Notes: generated from the sequence alone by a model not told the origin. Positions 43,903 through 54,291 are shown, counted from the first letter of the stretch. The stretch: 64,000 nucleotides of DNA from Isoetes taiwanensis (GCA_021234155.1 JAJEKV010000064.1:2170001-2234000), one strand, 5' to 3'. Program-made: numbers and translations.

Positions 43903-44355
43903 CCCGGGGGATTCACCTCTATTGTAGGTATATATGCCATGTGCGTTCCTTAGGTTGCCAAAAAACCCATTGTATACGACAGTTCCATATGAAAAACCCT
44001 TTGTATACTACATTATTTGTAAAAGAATGCAACCCATATCATATAAGTACTTGCCTAAAACACTTTTACTTGACAACCCCTTCCATACATATACGATATC
44101 TCTATTATTTTTTACATATATAATATATATTATTCATATTATCACAGACTCCCCAACAGTAGAAGCTCACCAAAAGTGACGGACCCTTACAGTATGAATA
44201 CGAATCGAACACTGGCGCCACCACACTCCCTCTGGTATCCGTACGACATTCACTATAAAAAACTTATATTTTTCTTACGTATACGGTACCAGAGAGGCAA
44301 TAAAAAAACCCATTTGGTGCACTCACATGTTTCATACCCCATAATCTACCCCGGG
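43903..44355. mobile_element. Short non-autonomous DNA transposon (MITE) with 8-bp target duplication
   Basis: 453 bases, flanked on both sides by cggtcttt (43895-43902 and 44356-44363). The ends are cccggggg and ccccggg, a short terminal inverted repeat. Inside it is AT-rich with no gene. An 8-base duplication suits the hAT superfamily, though the CCCGGG ends are not the common hAT ends, so the superfamily is provisional. It sits in the gag of element B, so it is younger than that insertion or was copied with it. Confidence 0.8.
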
Positions 44356-45243
44356 CGGTCTTTGGGTTTATTGCCCTTACAAGCTTGCGAATCTCCTCAT
44401 TCAACCCTTCAATATAGCCTTCCACCGCATGCCTTTCACTCAACTTTGGCACATAAAGCCTTAGTCTCATGAATTCCTCCGTGTATTTCTGGACTGATTT
44501 GTTGCCTTGCTGCAGCCTATAGAACTGCTGCATCATGTTGCACTTATGTTCTCTTGGCATGTAATGGCGCTTGAATGCCTTAGCAAACTTCTTGAACTTG
44601 CAACTGTCCCTGCTCAGCCCATGTGCTTTGGCATACCCCTTCCACCATATTCTGGCTGCCCCTTGAGGTTTGCTGTTGCTACCCTGCCTTTGTCTTTATC
44701 CTTCATGCCATAGGCGTTGCCATACTCGCTCATCTCATCGAGCCAAGCCTCTGCTTCCATTTCGGATCTGTTGTCTCCTGAGAACTGCTCTAGCTTTCTG
44801 GCTTTTCACACATTGCTAAGCGCGGAGTCAACCTTCTTCTGGTAATTAGATTGTGATCTGCCCCTGTTACGGTTTGGATCCTCTTGGCGGTCCCGTCTCT
44901 CTTCTTCCTGCTCCTCTGATCCAGAGTCTGTGTCTGAGCTGGAGTCCGAGGAGCCCGAAATAGGAGAACTTCTCCTTCTGCTTCTCTTCCTTTGTTGTAC
45001 TGTCCGGCCAGCTGGTGTTTCAGGCAAGGGCACATTCTGATCTTGCCCTCCTACTCCTGCTGCCCCTGCTAGCAATGCCCTTATGTCATGAATGTCGGAT
45101 CTGATCTGGGATAGCTCTTCCTCTGGTGTTACTGCCTCAAACTCTGGGCGCAGATTCCTCGGCTGGAAGCGCCTTGGTGGGGTACGCTCTTGTTCTCGTT
45201 GCCTCTGTTCATCAAGATTTCTAGGTACTCTGGCTGCATGCAC
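44356..45243 (-). CDS. gag: B gag, N-terminal and capsid parts
   Basis: N-terminal piece (45243-44806): RNLRPEFEAVTPEEELSQIR and an Arg/Ser-rich linker (RKRSRRRSSPISGSSDSSSD). Capsid piece (44560 down): QFYRLQQGNKSVQKYTEEFM, RLRLYVPKLSER and AVEGYIEGLNEEIRKLVRAI, the family gag pattern also seen in A. Broken. Confidence 0.85.
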
Positions 45244-45273
45244 ATTCTGATCATTAGTTTCTTGTTTTGGGTG

Positions 45274-45819
45274 TTACGTTGCTTGTTTGTTCATGCAATT
45301 TGAGGGGACAATTGTATACAAAGAGACATATTTACGTTCATAATTTATATTCATATATATGATAATATTTTTAACATTCAAACATATGAGGAAAACAACA
45401 ATCCTAATTCTACTGTTGGAGTTCCTAGTCTGGGTTGTCTTCACTTGAGCTGTGCCGATTGTTCGTCCTAAGTTCCTGAGAACATTCGTGGACGTACCTC
45501 CTTGGAGTGCATTCAACAAGTCTTCAATCTTCCTGTCCGCCGTATAGGCTGCAGTTACTGCCAATCTGCCATGCCTTCTGTAGGGAACTGCGAAGTCGAA
45601 GGCACTCAATGCCATCGTTCTCTTGACTAGGATGACATGGTCGATGTTTGAGGGCATACGAGCATGACTTCCAAATCCAGAGACTTCCCGCGGGCTGAAC
45701 TGGCGGTGTACCACTGCTATCCTTCCATCTAAGAGCAAAGGAAGGTAGAACCTAAGGGCTTTGTCATGCCCCTCGCTTCTCACTGAAGTGATGGCCTTCG
45801 GTGTCTTCCTGAATATCAC
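45274..45819 (-). CDS. B accessory ORF upstream of gag, unknown
   Basis: 181 residues. The middle has HARMPSNIDHVILVKRTMAL, FDFAVPYRRHGRLAVTAAYT and ALQGGTSTNVLRNLGRTIG, shared with C (30552-30860). The last 45 residues are AT-encoded and Asn/Ile-rich and probably not part of the original protein. No known domain. Confidence 0.65.
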   Translation of the reverse strand: MIFRKTPKAITSVRSEGHDKALRFYLPLLLDGRIAVVHRQFSPREVSGFGSHARMPSNIDHVILVKRTMALSAFDFAVPYRRHGRLAVTAAYTADRKIEDLLNALQGGTSTNVLRNLGRTIGTAQVKTTQTRNSNSRIRIVVFLICLNVKNIIIYMNINYERKYVSLYTIVPSNCMNKQAT

Positions 45820-46144
45820 ACCTAAGCACTTCCACCAAGTCCCTCAGAATGTCGTAGATGGAAGATGCAAGGTTGATGCTTCTCTTCTCTGATACTAGTA
45901 CTGATGCAGATGAGCTTGGCAGGAATACTGATGTTGACTTTCCTTTGATTCCCATGCTCTCCTGAATCGCCAAGAACTCTTCTTCCCTCGGTAGCTCTTG
46001 CTCGGCCATCATCTGTCTGATGCCGGTGTAGGCTTCGATATCTGTAGATGTCCGGTTGTGTAGGTCTGATGGGGAAGTCTTGAGTTTCCCTGTCGATGAA
46101 GTCATCGTTAATGGGGTCTTGTCGTAGGAGATACAACAATTCAT
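45764..46144 (-). CDS. B accessory ORF, unknown, related to C 30785-31213
   Basis: The conserved core is ELPREEEFLAIQESMGIKGK followed by STSVFLPSSSASV. Its start is uncertain because the frame above overlaps the preceding ORF. It probably belongs with the neighbours to one accessory product; I do not join them. Confidence 0.55.
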   Translation of the reverse strand: MNCCISYDKTPLTMTSSTGKLKTSPSDLHNRTSTDIEAYTGIRQMMAEQELPREEEFLAIQESMGIKGKSTSVFLPSSSASVLVSEKRSINLASSIYDILRDLVEVLRCDIQEDTEGHHFSEKRGA

Positions 46145-46508
46145 CCACTCTCAGAGCCCCTGTCACCGGAAGACTCGGGAAGATTCTTGATATCATGGAG
46201 GCTTAAATATGGCTCTCCTTGTATGATCTTTGGGGTCAAGCTTGTGATCCCTTGTCCCGATGGTGGGGCTCTTCGTCGCTGCTCGAGGTCCGCCCTCGAA
46301 ACTCTGGATCTGTTGTTCCGGTTGCCTCTCTGAGCTAGGGTCGATGTCTTCGAAGTCTGATTCTTGTTCTTCTTCTTCCTCTTCCTCCTGCTCGTCGTAG
46401 GCAAGGCGCATCTGCTCCTCCTCTGCAGCTGCCATGGCCATTGGCTCAATGTCTAAGGGCTGAACTGAAGGCTCTCCTAGCTTAATTTGACCTCAGAGGG
46501 ATAGGAAT
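46141..46508 (-). CDS. B WY-protein downstream part (acidic segment)
   Basis: Contains a Glu-rich run (DEQEEEEEEEQESDFEDIDP) in one frame and GQGITSLTPKIIQGEPYLSL with HDIKNL in another, the latter resembling A's HQGQEYLLLDDI. It lies directly left of the hAT insertion (duplication ataggaat at 46501-46508). Fossil. Confidence 0.6.
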
Positions 46509-47599
46509 CAGGGTATTTTTTAAGCGCCCTATATTTTTATAGGGCCAGAAACAACTGGCTACTGGCCATGTAGAATAAATAACTTGGCGTAGTTTGGCCT
46601 GGCGATATTTTGCACCTTCTTGCTAAGATGGCGAATCGAATCGGGCGCAACTATGATATTTTTATTTTGCTACATTAACAAATTGGCTACGAGCAAATTT
46701 GTGTTGGTTAAGATAGGAACATGCTTTAGTAGTGAAAACTCGACGTTGGCCACAACCACCTAGGCGTCTTCCCCAAATAATACGTTCAAATTGCTTTGGA
46801 TCATAGGCCTTATCATCTGCAAATTCATAGCCTTCATCAAGACCCTCAATTTGGCCTATGAAAGTGGACATAGACGATGATATAGTGATGCGCCACTTTG
46901 TCCTTAATGTCGCAGATCCCAAGAACTCATTTATTCTCTTTTGTGAAGCCCCTTCCATGCTGCATAAATTTGATGATTGGCATCAACAACTATTTTTGCA
47001 CATCTGAATAATTTTGCATAACTGAATAGGGTAAAAACTAACCTGAATTGATGAAGCTAAAGCTTAGATTGTACATGGGAATGGATCTCCATCTCAACCA
47101 AATCGTGAATACAAATCGGGAGTGCTCTGCAAATGACAATAAAATATAATATTAAAATTATCATCCCATTCATATTCAGAGACTAACATCCCATTTATAT
47201 TTATATTCACATGAATAATGAAACAGATGCATACGAGAAGAACAGGAAAAATACAGGCTCGACAGGGTAGAATAAACTAAACCTGTATGATGGCATGTGG
47301 TCGAGATATAATATGGCCACCCCCTTACCCATTAAAATTTACCTTAGGTTCTAATTGGCCACCTCGATAAGTTTTTTCCCACGTACAAAAAATCGAATTG
47401 GCCACACCCTGTGCCTAGCCGAATTTAGTAAATATCGAATTGGCTACTTAATGAGTAAAATGTATAAATTCGTGTTTTGAACTGGCCACTACCCTTCGGT
47501 CAGGACATGAACGTATCCTACTCTGGCGTAGCCAACAATTTCTGAAAAAATATGAATGTGTGGCCAACTGGCCCGCCGGGGCCACTAAAAAATACCCTG
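46509..47599. mobile_element. hAT-like DNA transposon, non-autonomous, inside element B
   Basis: 1091 bases with terminal inverted repeats CAGGGTATTTTTTA (14 bases, both ends) and a perfect 8-base target duplication ataggaat (46501-46508, 47600-47607). CAGGG ends plus 8-base duplication are the hAT signature. Near the left end a palindrome reads cgccctatatttttataggg. The minus strand holds a 98-residue ORF (46662-46958) starting MEGASQKRINEFLGSATLRT, rich in charged residues, that I cannot place; it is not a recognisable transposase core. It splits the WY protein of B. Confidence 0.9.
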
Positions 47600-47962
47600 A
47601 TAGGAATATGGCTACGGCTGCATTGTAAGAGAAGTATCTCCTCTTATTGGTGGAGACTGACATATAATCGGGCAGGCGGGTTGCTTTGTTTTCTAGGTAT
47701 TTTTCTACGTTTGGTATGTCCCGGAGGGCTATCTTGAGGGCTGTGTTGGGTGCAAAGTATCCTATGCAAGGTGGGAGTTCTACTAAGAATGGTCCTATCT
47801 TAGCATGGAACTCGGACATAATGTCCTGGTAGAAGGGTGTGGCATTGATGGTGGCCTCCACGTCGATCTGCTTCTGAAAAACATTGAAGACAGAATTGAT
47901 GTCGGCCTCGGCCACGTGAGCTGTGGCGCTGTACCATCGCCTGAACATAGGAGTTGCCATGG
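47600..47962 (-). CDS. B WY protein, N-terminal part
   Basis: Starts MATPMFRRWYSATAHVAEAD (Met near 47960), and continues with VFNVFQKQIDVEATINATPF, LVELPPCIGYFAPNTALKIA and RRYFSYNAAVAIFLS. It matches C strongly and A weakly. Upstream in-frame residues to 48062 read as leader. It ends at the hAT insertion. Unknown function. Confidence 0.75.
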
Positions 47963-48062
47963 AGTATGAGCAGCTGAGGATGATAAACAGATGGGAAAGC
48001 GCCTTAGGGGTCTGGAAAATTGGCTTGGAGTGAAGAGAAATGGCATAGGGCACAAATGGCAC

Positions 48063-48467
48063 CTTTGGTCCTATTTATAGGCAAAACCCTAAATTTGGGC
48101 AAATTCAAGGTTGGGAAATATCTATGATTCTGAGGTCTAGGTGTGCAATTCACAGGCTAACTATGCTAAAAACTGCTTCTAGGGGTCGTATGACAGCAAT
48201 TTTCGGCTATCCTGTGGGGAAATGTGGATGAAATAGGGCAATTCTTGGTGGAACCACTCACACAGTGCGCGAGAGCTAGTTAGGAAAAAATCCTAAGTGG
48301 CCTGGGCGCACTCTGTGAGGGGTTCGGCCTAAAACACTGAGTTTTGCTCCAATTTTGCTAATTTTAAATGCAGGAGTTTGTAATACACCTTGATTAAAAC
48401 AGATTCAACACAATAACTTATCCAAAATTGCAACTTATACTTACAAAAGTTCACTTACAATGACTAA
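48063..48467. other. B spacer between WY protein and H3 fold, with a stem-loop
   Basis: At about 48253-48327 it holds ctcacacagtgcgc and gcgcactctgtgag as outer arms (14 bases, one mismatch) around an inner stem ttagga...tcctaa. Two further copies are in the leader at 49913 and 50133. No ORF. Confidence 0.75.
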
Positions 48468-48877
48468 TTATAATTTTTTCTTAATGAACTTAGCAAGCCT
48501 CATATCCTTTGGCATACACATTACTCTTTTTGCATGCATAGCACATGCAATTGAGTCTTCAAAGCTCTGCACTATATGTTGCTCTGCCGCCTTCTGTAAC
48601 GCCAGTAGCAACTCGCTTCGAGTTGTCGAACTCCTGTAGAACTTCCCTTGTGAGTCGTGCAAAGGAGGCTCTAGGGATGAGGAAGCCGTAGCTCCGCTGA
48701 AAATGCTTGATCTCCTTGGCCGCTCTCGAAAAATTGGAGTCCGTGTCTCTTCATTGGCTTCTTTGGTGGCTCTGGTTTCTCAGGTGGCGGTTTGAGCGTG
48801 TTCTTCTTCGTCGGCCGACCTCCTTCCACCCAAGTCACCTTATGCTCCTCGTAATATTTAGAGTATTCTTCGTACAA
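48468..48877 (-). CDS. B retroelement-borne histone H3 fold, degraded
   Basis: Several open pieces cover an H3 fold like that of C. The C-terminal part reads LLALQKAAEQHIVQSFEDSI and ACAMHAKRVMCMPKDMRLAK, i.e. H3 alpha-2, loop 2 and alpha-3. The upstream part holds a basic Lys/Pro tail (GRPTKKNTLKPPPEKPEPPK), almost the same as C's. The alpha-1 words EIKHFQRSYGFLIP are visible in a neighbouring frame. Fossil with a few breaks. Confidence 0.85.
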
Positions 48878-48998
48878 TTTTCATGAACGAATTATACTCT
48901 TTCAGCTCCTTCCGGTACTTGAGGTCTTGCTTGAGCACGTAGGACTCCCTTTGTGGTTTCGGCTTCTTTGTACTGTCGCTGGGATGCTTCAGCGACGG
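48878..48998 (-). other. B stretch between H3 fold and tail ORF
   Basis: 121 bases without a long open frame in the relevant direction; Lys/Arg/Gln-rich in translation. It probably belonged to the coding region between the two H3-related parts, but this is inference. Confidence 0.4.
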
Positions 48999-49694
48999 TC
49001 ATCTAGGGTATGGGGGTGTGTTTGCTACAACGTCCTCCTCTTCCCGCGCTGTGTTTGAGGGTCCGGAGCCTTCAGCTGGGTCGGGTCTTCTAGCTTCCCT
49101 ATCCGACTCTGTGTCGGATGAGGATGGCGGTTTCTCCGGGTCTGGCTCCTGGATCGTTACTCCCCTGGCTGGAGTCTTCTTCTTTTTCGGTTTCTCCGCC
49201 AGTCGCTCTGGATCCTTCCCCTTCTCCGCTCTCACTCTCTCCCGCTCTTCCCTGCGCTTCTTCTTTTCCTCCCTTCTCTGTTTCTTCTCTTCTTTCTTCT
49301 TGCGCCGCTCCTCCTTTTCTTTGCGATGCTCCGCCTTGGTTTTCTTCTTCTCGCCTTCCTCCCTTTTTCTCTTCCCTTTCTTGTGCGCTTGCTCGGGGTC
49401 TGTGCCGTCTCCGAAAATTTCTCTCTCCAGCTCCCTCTTCAACTCCTCGGCCGCGTTCATAGCAACTTCGACCTCCTCCGATGCCTCGAGATCTTGGGCT
49501 GTTCCTTCTTTAGTGTTAGGGTTAGGCTGATCCACCTGTTCCTCCTCTTCGGCGTTAAGATTACGTTGGTCTACCTGTTCCTCCTCTTCGGCATGCGCTT
49601 GGGATGGTCGGGCCTTCTGTCGGACGGCCCGCTCTTGGGTGCTCACATATCCATCAGGCATAACCTTGCGGGCAGTCTGCTTCGTTCGAGCCAT
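48999..49694 (-). CDS. B ORF starting with an exact histone H3 tail, then a long charged segment
   Basis: 231 residues in one open frame. The first ten residues, MARTKQTARK, equal the N-terminus of histone H3, including R2, T3, K4, R8 and K9, the main sites for methylation and for readers and writers. From residue 11 it departs (VMPDGYVSTQE), so S10 and K14 are lacking. Residues about 35-70 have two acidic repeats (AEEEEQVDQ), about 75-95 is acidic, and about 105-165 is a Lys/Glu/Arg charged single helix or coiled coil. The C-terminus has acidic Ser/Asp patches (SSSDTESD). It is the first ORF after the 5' LTR and lies upstream of the H3 fold. The start is chosen because the H3 tail would then be the free N-terminus. 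It is probably nuclear given its Lys/Arg runs. Confidence 0.88.
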   Translation of the reverse strand: MARTKQTARKVMPDGYVSTQERAVRQKARPSQAHAEEEEQVDQRNLNAEEEEQVDQPNPNTKEGTAQDLEASEEVEVAMNAAEELKRELEREIFGDGTDPEQAHKKGKRKREEGEKKKTKAEHRKEKEERRKKKEEKKQRREEKKKRREERERVRAEKGKDPERLAEKPKKKKTPARGVTIQEPDPEKPPSSSDTESDREARRPDPAEGSGPSNTAREEEDVVANTPPYPR

Positions 49695-50413
49695 GTCTTT
49701 GTTTGACGAATTTCGAGCTCTGGCGCCTGAAGATCGTTTTCCTGGGCGAGCTGTTCTCCGGGGGTGCTGGGGACAAAATGGGAACCCTAACTTTCTATTT
49801 TAAGGAAGGGAAGATTTAGGGTTTGGACCTGCAATTTCATATGGGGAAAAAAAACTAGGGCATTAGTGAAGATATGAGGAGAACATTGGGTTTAATCAGC
49901 CAGAAAGTGCCTACCACTCACACAGTGCGCAGGAGCGAGTTAGGAATATGATCCTAAGTGGCCTGGGCGCACTCTGTGAGGGGTTGCCTCTTTTTGGGTC
50001 CCATTTTTCGATTTACAAGGGGTTTATTAGTGTTTTAACATGCAAAACTAGCTAGAACTTAAGCATTAAGCCGAATTACATCATTAGATTAGCTCAATTA
50101 TGCATCTAACTGTGTCAAGTTGGGCCAACCACTCACACAGTGCGCGAGAGGCAGTTAGGACCATAATCCTAAGTGGCCTGGGCGCACTCTGTGAGGGGTT
50201 CCCTCTTTTTGGCCAATTTAGGTTTGTCTAAATCTAAAATTTATCTCTATTGCTAGCATTGCCTTACCACTGCACTACAATTGAGAAATTTTTTTCCCAA
50301 TTTTCGAGGTTCTTGCTTGGGATGTTGTTCCCAAGACTGGAAGTCTACTGTTAGTCCTAGGGAAAATGGTCAGTGCTCGATCCTGGTCTACCAAGATCAT
50401 GCTCTGATACCAC
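49695..50413 (-). other. B 5' leader with two stem-loops and primer-binding site
   Basis: Two copies of the two-level stem-loop lie at about 49913-49986 and 50133-50205. The plus strand at 50401-50412 is gctctgatacca, the exact complement of the initiator-tRNA-Met primer site, one base from the LTR. No ORF is recognised. Confidence 0.85.
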
Positions 50414-52035
50414 TGTGACGTCCCCTACTCCTTATACGATGCCCGCATCGTATTCGAAGGAGGAGCATTCCCCCTGGCAGCTACACTGACAGGGGCCATC
50501 CACCCGACTCCACTCCCATCGGGAAGAGCCAGCAAGGGAAGAGTGGATGTGTCATTCACCCGTCTCCCTTCGGGTCGATCTATCTGCGGAAGCGTGAATA
50601 AACAAACATGAGCACAACTAACAATATACAAATACAATCACCTCGAAGGGTAAACACAATACAACAATCATAGAGATAGCAACATCACAGAGATAACAAT
50701 ACCATCATAACATCAAGAACAAAGGGGAGATCCTACCCAGGGGCTCAGACTCAAGGGGGATGACTGACGGCTAGGGTCTCCAGAAGTCATTGCAGACAGA
50801 ATTCATGGCAACGGATTTGGTTGGCATAGAACATAGCTTAGGGTAGTCCACTCCATCCGCCCCCTCCAGGCACACACTTTGCGAATAGGTTGAAAAGGTT
50901 TGGGACCTAACCGTAGCCCCGCCGGGTGAATAGCCGAGGGGCTACTACTAATGGGTTGCATCTCCCAGCCCCCCGATGAGGCAGGGAGGGAAGTCACCTC
51001 CCCTCCAGAAGCACCCATGCCCTTCACAGGCGGCTAGAGAGCCACTGCTCTTATTCGACTTCGACTCACTGGAAGGTGACGCATCACCCCACGAGTGTCG
51101 AGCTCATGCCTTGCCCACACGCAGTGACAAGCCATTAAGCCTAGCCCGCAGAGACCCCCGGTAGGCCTTACACACCAGAGGGGTCAGTCTGTGTAGGGAC
51201 ATGTTCTTCCTTATCGGTAGGGCCGGATCCCTCCACCCACAACAAAGCGGGCTCGGCACACAGCCGCATGCAATTGGGAACTAAGGTGCTATTCTAGGAG
51301 CATCGCTGCACTCACCTTTTAGGTCTCTACCCCCCTTCTCAATACATGGAGGTCACAGAGTGAAATACATGCAATATCATAGAACTGAAATAGAGAATCA
51401 CATCAATCTATCTGCCTAACATCTAATGTTAGGTTCCTTTGTTAGAGTTCTAGATCTAAGGATCTACAAGGCTTCTAGAGATGATCTAACATACTAAATC
51501 GGCCTATTGCCATGCCCAAAGACGGTTTTGCACAACAGAACAACTAGATACCTGGTCCCTGGCCTGCTCCTGATCCTCGGAAGGCATCCATGCTCCTGAT
51601 CTTACTGAAGGAGGCTGCTACTCGACAATATGTTGTGCAAATCCGGCTTTTCGGAGTCTAGCAATGCGAATTGGAGTCCTACCTTGGCCGAAATGGCCCA
51701 AGAGAACCGTAAATGCGAAAATGGAAAGGAAGCTCTAGAAAACCCTAATTGGCAAAACGAAAGGAGGGCTAGGGTCTAGGGTTTTAGCCCTTATATAGAC
51801 CCTATCTAGGTTAGGGCATCCACATAGTCAAATGGCTTTATGCCATTTGGAAATGGATGAACAAGGAACCTTTTGTTGTGTATGTTTAATTACATACACA
51901 ACATCCAAGGTTGCCCCCTAGGTGCAACCTTTAGCTCCTAGGTGCAACGTTATCCTGCTCTCAAGTACATGTCATCTATGATATGTACGTGTGACGTGGC
52001 AGTATAATATACGTATATTATGCTGGAACATCACA
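50414..52035 (-). repeat. Element B 5' LTR (right)
   Basis: Starts tgtgacgtcccctac, ends gaacatcaca, followed by gtttg (52036-52040). Same length as the left LTR; differences are few and partly clustered in two short blocks (about 50860-50960 and 51220-51320). Confidence 0.93.
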
Positions 52036-52040
52036 GTTTG

Positions 52041-54289
52041 CGTGTCCTCTGATGGTCGCTAAGAGGAATACGTGTCAACAATGAAAGAGTCTAGATTGCG
52101 GCCAGAACCACGAAAATTTAAAAAAAAAAACTAGCAAAAGTCACACCAGAAGGCTTTAGCAAGGTAAGACTTTTTAAGTTTTTATTGAGGCTTGGTATCA
52201 CTAGACTGCTCTTTTATCCTTTATTTAAAGTCAAAGTCAAAGCCATTTAGAAGGTTAAAGTTGTTAGGCAAAAAAAAAAAAAAAGTCTAGGGATCATAAA
52301 ATAGATATGTCACCTCAAATTTTGCTGATACATACTCTGGCTACAGGTCTAAATTAAGCTAGTCTTGAGAATTTCAACTGTTGGACTTAGCCAACTTGCC
52401 ATTATATCGCATTTAAAGGCATATGCCTAGTTTCAATAATGGGAAGGGGAAATGAAATTTGTTTAAAAGTAGAGATGAATTGGTAATTGCTGAGATCTCT
52501 GAGGCAAACAAAGTCAGATGGTAGTCCAAAATCATCTTATGCTAAACAACGAAAACACAATGCATTCCATAGACACAGGCATAACTAGCTTATCAAACTG
52601 ACAAAGGCAAGGATTGTAGATAGTTTGTAGGATTTCATATGCTAAAATATGAAAAAATGGAAAGTAATATATTAGCATGAACTGAATAAGACATTTGCAC
52701 AGCCTTCTCCTTAAAGCTAAGGTGTTATGTCCCATGCGAGAAAAAAATAAGAACATGTTGACAGGAAATGCCATGCCTGAGAACTTTTTGTTCCTTTCTT
52801 GGCATAAGAGTGCTCGGCACGTCAGGTCCACTTTTGCATTATTTTATTCATTTTCTGCAATGTTGTAATGCTCTCAGGCAGTGTTGTTGGTCTTAGGCAG
52901 TGTTATTGGTCTTGTGGCCTAGAAAAGTTGGTTCACGAATTATTGCTGAATCCATCATAGCGTTGAAGATTTGCTCTAGGGAGGATCATTTCAAACCATA
53001 AATCTTGGTAAGTTGTTTGCATGAATTACCGTAATGAAGTTATGGCGAGTTCTGTCACTAACATTAAATCATGCTTCGATGAAGAAATCTATTATTCATA
53101 TGCCTAGACGATCTCTGGCGTACAACTGATAACAAATCAAATTTAAAAAAGTCATGACAAGCAAATGCCAACCCGGAGGCCACACTACTGTGAGGCTTTA
53201 AAAATCTACACACTTGGGAACTGCACCGTTTAACAAGCAAATGGATTTGAACTCAACCTCGCATTATAATCCCAAGTTATATGCAATTGAAAGGAAAACG
53301 GACCTTGTGTTTCTTGTTTTCACGAACTCGTGTAAGGCGACTTCTTCATATTACATTGTAAATTGTGAATTTCCTTCACATAGTCTTGTAATTCAGTTGG
53401 ATGGTAGCAAGTTATCAGGTTGGTCGCAAGTTATAAGTCGCAGACATATAAAAGACTAATGCAAATTAACACCATCCGGCAAATCAATTTTGCCTAACCT
53501 TTTTCTTATCTTACCCATGGGCTTGATTCTTGATGAAGAGTGACGTTTGCTAAGAAAAATAGCCGAGGCAAAGAACCTTGGAAGGAAGATGACGAGAAGT
53601 GTCAATTCGAAACTCCATTTGCAAAGATGGGTCCAAAAGCAAGAAAGATGGGTCCGAACGCATGCCCGATCGAAAATCATGACGAGTTTTGTTTTTTCTA
53701 ATGTTGTACCTTATTTGAAGTCCAGGCAGCCCTTACTTTGAAGTCTCAGAACCAGCTTGTATTCCTCGGCTAATATGCAACATGATGCGCTTATTTCCTT
53801 TGGTCGATGTTGTTCGAGACCTTCTTTTTATCGCGTGCATCCGAGGTCGCCATCCGCCACCATGTCAGATTTCATTACATAATCAATCAATAAGTAGTCC
53901 TATTAAAAATTAGAAACTAATTCATACAGCTTATACTACAACATTTAAATTGCTTGCAATTCCATCAAACCAATAGCAAGTAGCACAAGGATTATCAATT
54001 TCACTAGAACTTTCAGATCCTAACAAAGGTACAACTAGTCCTACTAGAATTTAAAAACTAGTTCATACAGCCAATACTACAACATTTAAATTCCTTCCAA
54101 TTTTATCAAACCAATAGTAAATACACAGCATAAAGAGTTTTCAAACAACATATAATGCACAGCACAGAAAAACAGACATGAAGCTGAAGCAAGAGACTCA
54201 TTATTCCTTCTGTCGAACGCAACCTCACCCTTGAGTCCTCACGAGTTTTATTTTTGAATTAGGATAGAAGCACTTCATATGGAGCATGA
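52041..54289. other. Intergenic DNA, no gene recognised
   Basis: AT-rich, with A runs near 52120 and 52270 and short ORFs on both strands that show no domain. The one structured item is a direct duplication at 53894-54127. Confidence 0.5.
53894..54127. repeat. Local direct duplication
   Basis: About 53894-53989 and 54033-54127 are two copies of a roughly 95-base sequence (words ctaattcatacagc/ctagttcatacagc, atactacaacatttaaatt, atcaaaccaatag), about 85-90 percent alike by eye and 44 bases apart. Unknown origin. Confidence 0.75.
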
Positions 54290-54291
54290 AA

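Larger units (their letters stand above)
37607..52035 (-). mobile_element. Gypsy chromovirus element B, full length, with two inserted DNA transposons
   Basis: 14.4 kb between LTRs that are each 1622 bases (37607-39228 and 50414-52035), flanked by the target duplication gtttg (37602-37606, 52036-52040). Minus-strand order: 5' LTR, primer site, two stem-loops, H3-tail ORF, H3 fold, stem-loop, WY protein, accessory ORFs, gag, protease, RT, RNase H, integrase, chromodomain-like end, polypurine tract, 3' LTR. Two DNA elements sit inside it (43903-44355, 46509-47599). It is broken, with several further breaks, but the LTRs differ little, so it is young on the scale of plant LTR elements. Confidence 0.93.

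Noticed and set aside
49018-49530. Long plus-strand ORFs over 49018-49706
   Set aside because: They are antisense shadows of the charged minus-strand ORF: Ser/Phe/Leu-rich translations of Lys/Glu codons with no domain.
50273-50290. CACTA-type transposon end (cactacaattgagaaa)
   Set aside because: It lies inside element B's leader, with no partner end and no 3-base duplication; probably chance.
50401-50412. tRNA-Met gene
   Set aside because: Only the 12 bases complementary to the tRNA 3' end are present next to an LTR, so it is a primer-binding site.
37607-52035. An envelope-like gene in element B
   Set aside because: No ORF between pol and the 3' LTR, and no signal peptide or membrane span in the accessory ORFs.
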